This document shows, in pieces, positions 10,230 through 22,700 of a stretch of DNA of 64,000 nucleotides. Source of the stretch: Bolinopsis microptera (lineage: Eukaryota; Ctenophora; Tentaculata; Lobata; Bolinopsidae); the NCBI RefSeq assembly GCF_026151205.1, contig NC_087082.1:15223365-15287364 (forward strand), read 5' to 3'. Numbering within the stretch: the first letter of the stretch is position 1; the number at the start of each line of letters is the position of its first letter. The notes below the pieces were generated by a model, which was given only the letters and a program-made list of their open reading frames with translations, ran no database searches and was not told the origin of the DNA. Made by a program: the position numbers and the translations under genes.

Positions 10230-10905
10230 ATACTTAAGTTCTTCAGAATGAAATCCTATTGAAAATTATGAAAATCTCCTCGTTCATTTTAACTTTACAG
10301 GTATTATCTTAACTGTTTGGGTATTTCGTAAATCAATTATGATTTAAGCTGATTACCATTATTCTGCTACAATATGGCAAAATAAAATATGTTTAAATTG
10401 TTGGGTCTCTCAAATAATATGGTGCTCATCGCTGCAGTCCGAATATAATTAATTCCTAATTGTATTTAGTCTCTCTTTTCGATTTCACTCAATTATCTGA
10501 GCCAAAAACAATCGTGAATATGTTGTGATGTTGACGCATAAAATTATTTCACTCAAATAATATGGTGCTCATCGCTGCAGTCCAAATTAATATTAATTGT
10601 GTTTATTCGTTCAGGATTCAATCTGTTGTCTTGATTGGTCGGGCCTCCTGCTGACCTGACACTGCCCAGACACCACCAGTACTGGTACAGTATAGGTATC
10701 AATTACCTCGTGGTACCTAGTAGTGGTATCAATTACCTCGTGCCAAATTGTTGCACATTATTAAGCCCTGTTGATTTTTGCTGTTCAACGACAACTTGCC
10801 TCTTCCATATTACACACTACAAGACTGTTAGTCACTGATTGCCTATCTAAACATTTATTCGAGATAAAACGTTTGCAGAATTATACGAGATCAGTCCTTA
10901 CCTCT
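10230..10905. repeat. Duplicated non-coding segment, copy 2
   Basis: This is a diverged second copy of 8930-9330, expanded internally. It contains two copies of CAAATAATATGGTGCTCATC (about 10413 and 10554) and two of GGTATCAATTACCTCGTG (about 10696 and 10725). No gene recognised. Confidence 0.55.
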
Positions 10906-11134
10906 ATGAAGCTTGAAGTGTTTGTGCAATATTTACCGAAATCATTCTTCGTATCATTTTGCATTTGCGGACAGTTATTCAAATTAATATCATTTCCTTT
11001 TGTTTGGTCAAGAGTAATTTTTGGCTAATCCATCAATTCGATTTTCTGAACAACTTTGTGGAAGCAAATCAAACACATAAATAATAAATTTTAAAATGCA
11101 TAAGTAAACAACACATTAAAAGGTTAATTGCTGA

Positions 11135-11395
11135 TTAAAAACATGACTTGCCATCTACACATCTGGCTCTACACCAGTGTTCCCCTGCTGGGCACTCGCC
11201 CCACTTATCCCATCTCTTCTCCAGCTCCTTCACTTCTTCTGTCTGCAGTTGAGCTCCACTACAGGACTGACTGTTCTTGAGACATCTATTAGGACAGATT
11301 CTGTCTCCAGTTTTGCAGATAGGAGGGGCACGTTTCTCCATCCTCAGTCCGGACACCACAGCAAGAGTAATACAAATAAGTAGGATCAGCTTCAT
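11135..11395 (-). CDS. Secreted cysteine-rich peptide precursor with two dibasic-processed 4-Cys peptides
   Basis: An 86-residue single-exon precursor. The ATG is at 11395; a longer frame would need a TTG start. The first ~17 residues form a signal peptide (basic Lys, then LILLICITLAVVSG). Two Lys-Arg sites would release two peptides. The first has four cysteines spaced C-x6-C-x3-C-x6-C and is followed by an acidic linker ending in KR. The second has C-x6-C-x3-C-x5-C and ends one residue after its last Cys. The repeated spacing indicates an internal duplication. Such precursors are typical of neuropeptides, defence peptides and venom components in invertebrates, and the sequence does not decide which. 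A TATA box about 50 bp upstream supports a real, compact gene. Confidence 0.7.
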   Translation of the reverse strand: MKLILLICITLAVVSGLRMEKRAPPICKTGDRICPNRCLKNSQSCSGAQLQTEEVKELEKRWDKWGECPAGEHWCRARCVDGKSCF

Positions 11396-11441
11396 TGTCA
11401 AATCTTAGTTAAACGTTATGAGTTTATCTCCGGTCAAGTCA

Positions 11442-11449
11442 TATTTATA
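11442..11449 (-). promoter_or_regulatory. TATA box of the cysteine-rich peptide gene
   Basis: On the minus strand the sequence reads CTATAAATAT here, about 47 bp before the ATG at 11395. A start site ~30 bp downstream would leave a 5' UTR of about 20 nt. This fits a strongly expressed small secretory gene. Confidence 0.6.
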
Positions 11450-11459
11450 GTCTCGATCG

Positions 11460-13060
11460 TGGATCTACGTGGCTTGAGTTCGGATAATTGATTAACTCAA
11501 TCTTTATTGTACTCAGATGGAACCATTAATAAGATTAAGAAAAACCATAAAATAGAGAAAAAAACGTTTTATCAAAATTTAATCATTGTTCATTGTTGCC
11601 CATGTGCAATGGGATACAAAAACTTTGCCTTTGTCCAACTCATATAGTTGTGAGCGCAAGTTTGAAAACTTGTTGAATTTGATACCTGAAGCCGATAATT
11701 CAATCTAACAATTTAGATCACAATACCGTCCCACTACACAGGTGGCGATTTAGGAAATCTTATATTAAGGTTAAGTGTCTCCAACGTACGCGTTTTTTTT
11801 CTTCAAACAGCACCTATTTAATCGAACACTATAGTCAGAGCTTTGAGTAACAAATAATGAATTTCTTTGAGGTATTAAATAAACCGTATCAGCACTCAGT
11901 GCGTTTCAAGTACCGTACAATCACATCACATCACTTTATCATTGCAGATAAATCAAATGTTAAATAAGCTTTTCCTCAGTATGTACTGTGACCAGTACCG
12001 TTCCCGTACCGTTTACAATGTGCAGGGTTTTGGGAGAAATAGTTGTGACGAGATTTTTCAAAATTCATTATTGTTATTGACATTGTTTATATTCTTCCAA
12101 AAAGCAAAAAAGAGAACAATTCTAAACACTGACTACAATTTTGAATTTCGGGTCTCGGGACCCGGTATTCCATTCTTTCACTTTGTCTTGAATATTGATT
12201 GTTGATGATGATGCAGTTTCAATACTTAAATATTTTTCTAACATTAAAATGGTTGTTAGCGTTTCGGACTAAGAATAGCATTTCAAAAATAACGCGGTTT
12301 AAGCTAATTCACTGTTGCGTCCACTCGCACTCTACCGTGAACAGTACTGTGACCGGTACCGTGACAGGTAAAAAAATTTGACTAAATTTATGGTAGACTA
12401 AATTTGTTGTTAAGTTAGTATTACTACAAGTATGACGCTTTTTTCGTTATTGTTGAGGTTTGATATATTAGGCGTGCAATAAAATGACTGCCACATGGTT
12501 TGTAGCTGCACTCCTTTAAAGGCAGAAGAAAAAATTCGTTGAGTAAACAATTGAAAAAGCGATGATTGGCTTTAAACTAAAACAAATAATAAAACAGCAA
12601 TTTATAAGCAATACATTATAATTTTGAATTCAATTGTCTTTATCACTTATTAACTTAAGCATCATAACAATTTGTAAGGGTATTAGCATTTGGGAAGACT
12701 TAACATTCGCATTATCGGCATTTCCAGCTTCAGTCATTTCTACCACTCACACGACCTATAAATGCCGCAAGTTGAAAAATGCAAATTAATATTGTTCGTT
12801 CATATCTATCCATGGTGCGACCATGATTTGCACGAGGAACGTATTGATGAAATTGCGACAAGGGGCTAAAAACAAATTCATTTCACTTGAGGTCGAGTTA
12901 TCATCTTAGAACCAGCTAGATCAAGATGGAATTCAATAAGAACATGTCAAAGCTTGTTTTTAATGCTCGGAATGATGAAAATGAACTGTTTTAAAACATG
13001 TGAAATTTATAAAATAACTGGGTATGATGATCAGGTAAAATTCTCAAAGTAATTTTCCCA
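11460..13060. other. AT-rich intergenic stretch, no gene recognised
   Basis: Only short unsupported frames occur. Motif-like echoes of GTACCG/GGTACC appear at about 11910-12375, but no terminal repeats or domains could be established. Confidence 0.5.
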
Positions 13061-13068
13061 AACACGGG

Positions 13069-13152
13069 AGGCCTTCAATTAGGTCATGTGAGGCCTTCAA
13101 ATAGGTCATGTCAGGCCCTCAAATAGGTAATGTCAGGCCCTCAAATAGGTCC
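13069..13152. repeat. 22-bp tandem repeat, nearly four units
   Basis: Units of consensus AGGCCTTCAAATAGGTCATG plus two bases begin at 13069, 13091, 13113 and 13135, with a few substitutions. It lies just downstream of the last exon of the PB1-homeodomain gene and may be in its 3' UTR. Confidence 0.85.
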
Positions 13153-13320
13153 TTCTTATCTTCTATTCACAATTTATCTTATCGTGTCTTCACCCTCAGT
13201 TCTTCTCTCGATTCCTTAGAGAATCGGTCAGTTTCAACTTAATTCACAGCTGGTCTCAACCGCAAATCAATTCAACTCAAAATCAAACAAGCAAATGATA
13301 ATAATAATCTTGTAAAATGT

Positions 13321-13704
13321 CTATCTCGCGCTATCATTAACATTGCTGTTTTTCACGCTGCTAAAAAGTTGACTGATGTCTCTGTTGTCAGAGCCGAGGA
13401 GTCCGTTGGAAAAGATCAGCTCACCGCTGAAGGGCGAGCAGGTCGTGGTGATAGCCGGGAACTGGGACGAAAGCGGGAAATTTCCCATGGGAAACTTCTC
13501 AAAGGACGAGGTTGAAAGGGTGTTGGAGAACTTGGAGAGGTCAGACGAGGAAGTAGAGCTGATAGAGCTGGAGAGAGGATCACACTTGGAGACTATATCT
13601 GCTGGAGCTACTTTGTCTGTAGGTGTGGTGCTGACTGTTCGACCCTGGTCAGGACTGCCTACGTTACTGACACTGGTAAACGCACTGCTGTGCACCTGCT
13701 CCTG
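13321..13704 (-). CDS. PB1-homeodomain gene, exon 12 (last)
   Basis: Acceptor CTGTCAG is followed in phase 0 by residues 434-560 and a stop. The exon encodes a low-complexity Ser/Thr-rich tail with a hydrophobic patch GELIFSNGLLG near the end. No known domain; a transactivation or regulatory tail is plausible. Confidence 0.8.
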   Translation of the reverse strand, partial: QEQVHSSAFTSVSNVGSPDQGRTVSTTPTDKVAPADIVSKCDPLSSSISSTSSSDLSKFSNTLSTSSFEKFPMGNFPLSSQFPAITTTCSPFSGELIFSNGLLGSDNRDISQLFSSVKNSNVNDSAR

Positions 13705-16700
13705 CTGACAGATTCAGTTAGTTATCTTAGCTAATTAAATCAGCAGAAAATGTTAGGGTCACTTTGTGGACTTGAACAAACAAAGCCTATAGTAGAGTAG
13801 TAGGGCTTGATTCAGTGTAAGCTATCTTCACTGAAAGATATGACAATATCAGAAGCAATGTGATGGGCAGCTATGTAAAGTTACCTGTTCTGATGTAAGG
13901 GGAGGGAGAGCTGAGGTCAGAGCTGAGGAGTGGATAGGGAGATTGTACTGTAATCCACTGCTTGCCAGATTCTGGAAAGAAAACGCATCCGTTCTGGTGT
14001 CTCCCAGAGCTTGTATTACCTGGTAAACAACCGGTATTAGTTAAACAGTAGACATCAGTCAATGTAGTTAGTCTGAATAGTCAATGTTGCCACTGTAGAC
14101 TCGTATAATTATCATTACTAGCTAATCAGCCTGAAGAAGAGAGATCTAGTTTTACCTTGCTAAGATCACGAGAGGGTAGGAAGTGTTTGTTGTCCTTTAG
14201 ATAAGGGTGGGGCACATAGTTCATGTTATTTTTACGAGGTCTGTGATTGTTCATCCATACCTGGGAAATTATTACAATTATTATCATTTTAGTTAAACTA
14301 CAACTTTGTTAAAAACAATTCATTTCAAGAGTTAATAAACCAATTGCCGTCATAATCTGAATATCTTACGAATTAATTATGACGGCAATGAACACACTTA
14401 AAGATGATGTAAATTATATCTACCTTGACTTGGTAGAAAGTAAGGTTGTGTTTCTGAGCAAACTCGTTGATTTTCTCACTTTCGCCTCGTTTCCAGTTGA
14501 TACTGTTAGCAAACTGTTCCAGGGCTAGGGTTGTGGCCGGACTGAACGCTGTTCTCTTTCTTCTGAGGAGGATTTGAAATTTAGAAAGAAAAGAAGAAGT
14601 TATCTATAATTTTGAGACTCGAGATTTTGATGTAACCTTCTATCACAAACTTTTCCTTATGGATGATCTACAATTAACTACCAATAATTTCGCAGATGAA
14701 GAAATTCTTGAAGTGTTAAAATGATATTAGAACATTTAAGGAATACAGTCGCGCTATGGCATAATACTTTATCATGCAGCAGTCTCAGTTCTTAAACTGG
14801 ATGTCACGAGGGGTTAGCACTGATGGCGACATTAAGTTTATTAAAAGATTACGAGCTAGGCGATGGTTTTAGATGCAACTTGCTCTGAACCCTCCCCATT
14901 TTGATAAAATTGTGATGAAAACTGGCAGCTGCTATCATTAAAACCATCACTCTCATGTTCTTTATTAAACAGAAAGTCTGGACGCAGTACTTGCAGTTTC
15001 ATATCATAAAAAATTAAACGCCTCATCTTTAAAAAAGAGGGCCCACTTTCGACGAGCCAATGAGAACTAATTCACTGGTTGTAACCAAGGTTTAATCACA
15101 TCAAAGTTTTATATCGCGAAACTATTCAATCGAGTATAGCGAGCCGATTTTATTGCTGGGGCCGATAGTTTAATTTCATGGAGTTTAAAAATCATTTTAA
15201 TGAAACGGTCGAAGATGTGAGTGGTCCTTGGCGCTCGAACTTCGCCTCAAGGGCGGAGGAGCTCAATTTAATTAAAAATGCAACTCTGTAGATTATTGGA
15301 GACACTGAAACTAGTTTCCGTGCAATGATTGACGAATATACGGTGACGTTCTGACTGCTGTTGTGCCACTCAAATAACAGCTGTCGGTATAAACTGACGT
15401 TATGTGTAATGTGTTTTATTTTCTGAAACAACCTCTGAATAATTTACAGTTCAAGATCCTCAGCGGTCACTCGCAGAATGATAAAATATTTTATCTACTG
15501 CCACTGGCACAGCTGCAATATCACGGAACAGTTATGGAGAACAGTTCATATTATGAGCTTGTGGACACCTGCCATGCTTGAGTGATAATTGGTAGCTGCT
15601 AACCCTATTATTTGATTATTGTCTATTAGTTACAGCGTAGGACCGTGGGAGCCGGTAACCCTGTGTAACCCGGGCAACTGGTTGGCTGAGCAGCATTTAA
15701 GCCAGGCAACTCCAGCTTTGCCACGCAGGGTAATCCAAATGAGCAGTGCACAAAAGAGGTGACAATTTGATTTTTATTGTACCCGGCTACTTCCTACGTG
15801 TTTCAAACATTTTTGAAAGTAAATTAGTTGAAATAGGGCACACAAATTTTGTGAATTTGATTGTAGTTGCCGCCGGTACACGTGAGCCTCAAATTAGGGA
15901 CAAGGGCGTGTGTCATGTGGAGAAGACGTGTGCCCTAAAGTGTGCACTGTAACTGCAGCTGTTTTATTTTCATACTGTTCGGTGTTTTTAACCAATTTCA
16001 TGGATCTAAACTTCAGGAAAAACTTGTTAATTCTGAAGAGACTGGAAAAAAGTGTTACTTATTTTTATGTAAGTTGGATTAGTCCAGAAGAGCAGTAAAT
16101 GTCTGTAAACATATTAAAATGTACGTAATAAGGCAGTTGGGTATCCACGAAGGGTAATTTTGTCGCTATGCCGAAAAAATACCGAAAATTTACAATCTGA
16201 TCCACTTTTACGAACGCGCGCGCAAGATTTATGTCAACCACATCAGTCAATAGTCCAACTTGTTATTACAAAACGCTCTCGCGCTGTACGTATAATTCCC
16301 TTTTGATAACCCCTAAACTAACTTGTTTGCAAGGAAATCGTATCAGAACTAACCTCTGTCCAGTCGGAGCTCCAAAATGGTGGTATTTAGCAGCGATGAG
16401 CTGGGCAGCAGTTGCACGGTCGTTTAGCCGCCAAGAAAGGGGGTATTCCAGTGTACGTGAGAGAATGTTCGAGTTGTTCAGGTCATGTTCACCGGTGATC
16501 TGAAATTAGTCATTGTCAATATCGGTAACACCGAAATCGGCGGAGTGAATAGAGAATCGGGTGATTAAGGTAAATTAAAGTGATTGAGAAGTGTGGGCAA
16601 TGGATTCCTCCTCCTGCGAACTGTGAAGGGTGAATTTTGAGATGCCAAAAATAATTAAATAGCTCAGTGAGGTTATGCCAGATATCAAGTTCAGCATGTT

Positions 16701-19700
16701 CTTATTGTTTGATAATACATTTCCAGGAAATCTAAATAATAAATCAATGATCTCCTCATTATTAAAATATTTGCCAACATCCAATTAATATACAATCATT
16801 CACCAAGGAATGGCAAAAATATCCTAGTTTGTCTGTCCCTACAATTCCACCAATTATCACCGTAATTATTGTAATTATTCTTATCACAACGTTCTTTTGA
16901 TCTTCTAATTATTTAATTTTCACTTGCTAATTATTTTCCTGCAGATCCCTAATTGGGAGCGTGTGAGACAGGGGGCTAGAAATGCGTCACTCTGATTGGC
17001 CAATTCAGTCACGTGTCTGGTTTCAAGCGTTGTGATTGGTTTAGAAGCCCTGTTGTTTAGAACACTGTCAGACAGTGGTACATGTTCAAATTTCAGGAAG
17101 GTAGTTTTTAAGATTAACCCTGTGGTAAAGTGGTGTCACGAACTGTATTCCATTACCAGTGTAAAAGAGACATCTCCCAAAATATTTTAGTCACAACAAC
17201 ATAAATCTCGAGATCTCAGTTCACAAACAGCAATTATGTTTTGAGTCGACATATCCCTGCAAATCATCAGGCCAATAATCGTTCACAAGGGACATGATGT
17301 AATCTTTTGTGTGGAAATTTATTTCCATGAATTTTGTGATTAAAATATTGACAGTATGATATCAAAGTTGGATGGTAGTCTTGATTAAAAATATGCTCTT
17401 ATAAGCACAGATTGAGGTTTCGATCAACCGATCAGTTAGTTCTTTATAACAAATCAAGTAGTCACGTTTTGAAACTCTCCGCTCCTGACGTTATTTACCC
17501 ATATCTGGTCAAATTAGTAGTCAACAGGTTGAATTAGTGTAAATTTGTTATTCCTTTGGCCGAATCTCCCTCGGTCGGACCGTGGTGACGGCATAGATTG
17601 AAGTGCGACAATATATAAGTTGACTGATTTTAACAGAGTATTTTGTCATTGAAGATCGATCAAATGGAACTAAAGCTTTTTATTACTTATCGTCAATATA
17701 AATATATATATATTAATATATACCTTTATATATAATGATAAAGAATCAACTTTTATCACAAGATATTTTTTCGTGATAAATGAACTACTATAACGTACGT
17801 TACTACTATAAAACGTAACACAGTTTCTATAATGGATTCGGAACAGGGTTATGGCAATAATTTATCCACTTCAAAGCAGAAAATTGATGGAAATGACCTC
17901 AATAACATAGATACAACTATATGATGAAATTTTAGAGTAGTTTTACTCATATCCCTCGCACAATAATGGCAATATTGACATCTTTGTTTTCTGGTATATA
18001 AGGGTGCGATCTTAAAAATATAGATCCAAACCCAAATATTATGTAACCGCTCGAGATTAAAGTAGGCTGCCTGTTTTACCTGCCTGAAACCACCCTACTT
18101 TTGGTTCTTTCTCACCCTTGTATTAATTTCATGAAAATTTGGCAGTATAATTCAAATAAATGTATCACTCTAGCGGTCCCTCTATACAGGCACGTGACAT
18201 GGCAATGAATTCTGATTTGCTGGTCTCAGAATTAGATCTAAACATTGTTTAAAAGTGGTCCCCTAAAATCGGGTTACCCTGGCACCGCACAGCACGTGTC
18301 AAAATCAAAATTCACCACATTACCATGACAACCACACGTTATTGGTGACAAAACTTGTCTCGTGAGGTGAAACCAGACGTGTGATTGGTCGATTGAATCA
18401 CGTGATCACTACAAAGACGGATTATTGGCCGAGCAGATTCACGGAGCGCAAGCATACTGCTTTACTGAAGCGAGTTTAATTTATCAGTCGATCAAACGAT
18501 GTGTTTATGTTATACCGATCAAGCATTCTCATAAGTATATCACCATTATCAGCTCCGCTTTCAATAATAACCACCAATCACGAGCCAGTATTCGCAAATC
18601 CGACCAATCAGGATCCAGCTCGGGTGGTAAGTGGGTATATAGTATACTACACGTGTTGAATTAGCTGATGTTACGATTTATACCAAAGTACTCCTAAGTA
18701 ACCCTCATGATGATATATAACTTTTTATTATAGGTGTTATCTATCTCTAGCAGTACCATTGATCTCTCATCATATTCTGTTGGACAAACTGTGAATTCTA
18801 ATAAACCTAATGCACTCTGATCAATAAAGCGAGCAAATGGATACTTTGTTACCATTCATCTCACTTATGTAATGATATCGAATAACTTTTATACTTTTAT
18901 AGTGAATAAATTTGATAGCGATATGATAAAATGTTGATTTATGCTGCATCACATGCTCATTCAATAGGATACATATTACAGATATCGATTAATAATAATA
19001 TCATAATAATATCACAGTAGCTTAAGTTTCTCTATGTTGAGCTCTAAAATGATATCAGACAAACCAGTGGATCTACTGCGATCTCTAACGTATCTACTGC
19101 CATCTCTAACTGCACCAATTATTGAAATACTATTATAGATCGTGAGCGAGACTTGGGTAAGGAAAAAGTAAATTCGTTGTGTAATTCAGTCTCAATAAAG
19201 TGAGTTCAAGTGATCTACCAATGGCAAGCCAGGAAATGGGTCACGTGTGCTGGATAACCCAATCGGATGAGTTTGTTGTACTTTAATAATTAACACGCCC
19301 AATTTCCAGGGATTAGAATTAATCTTTGCTGCGGCTCTAAATATTAATTAATGGAAGCGATTAATAGTAATAATAATAGTGAACACTTTAGCTGCTTGGG
19401 TTGATGTTAGCAGTGTGCTCATTAGCTTGGTCCGCAGCACTAATCAGCTCTTCATTACCTATTAGTTAACATTCTGTTTCCCATGGTTTCAGAAACAATT
19501 CAATCTTAACTTCCGTTAAAATTTATTGTTATCATGAAAGTAATTAACCAATAATTAGATGATTATTGTTGATAATTAGCGTTGAAATCCGATCCGACAA
19601 AAGAATTTCAGGGAAAAGCACTTCGGTATTCTCTCAACCCAAAATAGAGTCCTTAGATAAGTCAAAAATCCAACTTTTTTGAGTTTTCTAATTCGTCATA

Positions 19701-22700
19701 TTATCGGCTTTGTGCAAAGTATAATGTGTTCTATAAAATTTTGTCTTGCGGATCCGAAATGCTACGTCAAAGTAATTTACCATTTACAGACACGTAGTTC
19801 ACAGGAATTACTGTTATTTCGCCTAGTTCTACCATAATGCTTTAATAATGACTGAATCCTAAAGACATCTGTTTCAACATCATAATCTTTGATTCGACAC
19901 TCTCCTCGCTCAAACTCCCTGCTCTCAAAAAGAAATTATCTGAAATGAAACCTTAATTTCTCAGAAAAAGTTCAAAAAATACAGATTGAGAATAGGATAG
20001 ATTTCTTTCACGGTACATAACAACCCATTTCTGCCAATCACACAAAAACTGTCTCGCCTGTATTGGTCCGTCAGACCCCTCTTCGCCCTGATTGGCCGAA
20101 ATTATTGCCCAACAATCCTTCTCGTAAAATCTTTGAATTATCAGCCGTCAACTCCCGATATGATTATCACAGTGCAGGTGTCACATGGAGTAGGTGTCAC
20201 GTGGTGGGAAGTACCCCGCTCCGACTGGCTGAGTTCTGATCACGTGGGATATTTTAGTCTTTGTCATTGGTCAGTCACTGTCTGGTGATTCAAGATAATC
20301 TTACTTAAACCTGCATTATACTGGTGATACTGAGAGTGATAATTATATTGTTGAAAATGTTACGAGGCTGAGGGCTAGAAGGGTAGCTCTTTTGTCACCA
20401 TTGTTTGTTCCGTATTAGCTATAATAAACGTGCCGGAGGAGCTGCCTGCAAGAAACAGGTGATAAGGTCCAGGGTCTCTAGATAACAGGTCTAGATAACA
20501 GATTAACAATCTAGATGACAGTTTTTAAAAAGAGGAGGGATTGAAAGCGAGGACTAAAATGGGTTTTGAGAGCGAGACTTAACCAAAACAGAAACTGAAG
20601 TATGAACTCAAATTGTTAACCAGTGTCCTAAAGGTCTGAGTTCCGGTGTCAAATACCGTACAAATGATCCAACACACCCTCCTACTCCTTCCAGTCATAT
20701 TCCAGCCATTTAGCAGTCATATTGAAATAGATCTGACTTGAATAAAATCAGCAAATATTCAGCATCACTAGCACTGTACAAGTGTTTTGTCACATTGTTA
20801 TCTAGTCTGAGACGATCCCACTGCTTCAGGGCAATTTTTGGGGACTTAGTTCTAATGGGGCCCAGATGAGCCGTAATACATGAGGGGGCCGGTAACTAAC
20901 TCCTACTATTAGGTCTATCAGTATCAACTGTAATGGACTATCAGACTCCTTGCTGGCCGGGAGATAACTTATTGAGTTAACCTAAATATTGCGGAGAGCT
21001 AAATATTTATGTCTCAGACTGCAATAATTTGTAGATGACATATTATTTTTGACAGGAGATTGAAATGTCTGCTGGCCAATTGATTCGAGAGCGTATAGGA
21101 ATCGTGAAACCCGCACCTGCAAGAGTTCACTCATCACACTTTTTACTTGGGTATCATTTCGGAAGAAAAGAAAAAAAAGCTGCTCAAATTCTACTGTCTA
21201 TAAAAATCTACTGAGCTGTAAGAGATTTATTAGGGTCCTCTGATGCTTGAATTAGATTACGATTATTCGCGTAATTCTGTGGGTAATAGAGAGCGATTAC
21301 ATCTGTTACTGACTAAACCTCTTACATGGTCCATGACGGCAGCGGAATTTCCGTGTTAAGTTCCGAATTCTACGGCATAACTTGGGTTTTTATAATCATT
21401 GTAACTATTATGAAATTCTGTCTGAACCATGGGTTTGTCCAGATTGTTTTCTTTGATCTGAGATTATAGACCTATTCAAGGTGTATTATTTCAGACCAAT
21501 TCTTTCAGACATGGGATGGTACACATTTTCGAACATTTTGACAACTCATAACTTTACAAATACGGCAACAATCCTCATTCACGGACATAAACTCCAATTT
21601 CCCCAACCTCCGACTACAATACGCGTCCATTCAATTTCAATCACCAGAAACCCCCAAAATCCCACCAGAAATCCCACATTAATCCCCACAAATTTGAGAG
21701 GTAAGAAAATAAATCCACATGTTAATCAGCTGACAACCCTATTTTAACATAAGATTATGTGAATTAATAGCCGGAGTATTGGTGACACTGCGAACCAAGC
21801 ACACTACCTCAACTCCAGAACGCTGTCCGGAGACGAAGTCTAATTAATTGGGCAGGAGGCTCTTCCATCATGGTATCTAATTAAAAACAGGTTTAAAGAG
21901 TGACAGGGTGATCCTTTTATTGTATATGGGATGTCACTTTCATCTGACTTATTGGATTTATGTATACTAACGAGCAGGGTGCATGGTGCAGGATAATAAA
22001 CACTATTAAAAGTGATCCAGTTAAATTGACATTAAGAGTTATTTTAGGAGGTGCAGTTGGGGGTATAATTAGTATATTGAGGCCTAATTTGTGTCCGATG
22101 TAAACGGTTCTTTGAGATGATGCAAGAGATGCCGATGTTAGAGGGTGGTGATATAAATCAGTGATAAGTCGCGTTGCTGCTGGGCGGTACTTTTCTCTTC
22201 GCCACCTCACAACGCAAGCATACCGCCCGATATTATCGGTGGCTGGTAACTCGTGGACGTTTCATCTTTTCGGGTTTTCAATGTGTCTGGCGGAATCTTC
22301 TAGCGCCGGTGTAGCTGATTGATTTTTGAGAAATGATCACAGCACTTGTTGACACAATAATCACATCTAAAATCTTTTGTGTGATCCAGCGAACAAAAAC
22401 TAAATCCGGGATGGAGGTGTCTGATTGGAGGCGTGAGGTCACGTGACGGGAATCCGGCTCTCTTGTAGGTCAGCTAGATCTATCCAGTCGCTTACTGTTG
22501 ACAGGAAAATTATAAAAATCATGATCTCTTATTTTAATGCTGTTAGAGGCACTTCTCCGAGCAAATTAGCCTAAAAAGATGCCTTGTATTTCCATTAATT
22601 TGAAAGTAAGCCAGCTGCAGGTAGTAGGACCACGTTATTGAAATGCATGCAGCTGATTGGCTGCACCGAGTCACGTGGGCTGACTCCAGCGCAGCCATTG

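Noticed and set aside
11177..11383. Plus-strand frame over the peptide gene
   Set aside because: Antisense shadow; the minus frame has signal peptide, processing sites, paired Cys pattern and a TATA box.
13376..13708. 110-residue plus-strand frame
   Set aside because: Antisense shadow of exon 12 of the PB1-homeodomain gene.
13871..14062. Alternative frame through exon 11 (VFFPESGKQWITVQSP)
   Set aside because: It does not join exons 10 and 12 in phase, whereas the VIQALGD frame does.
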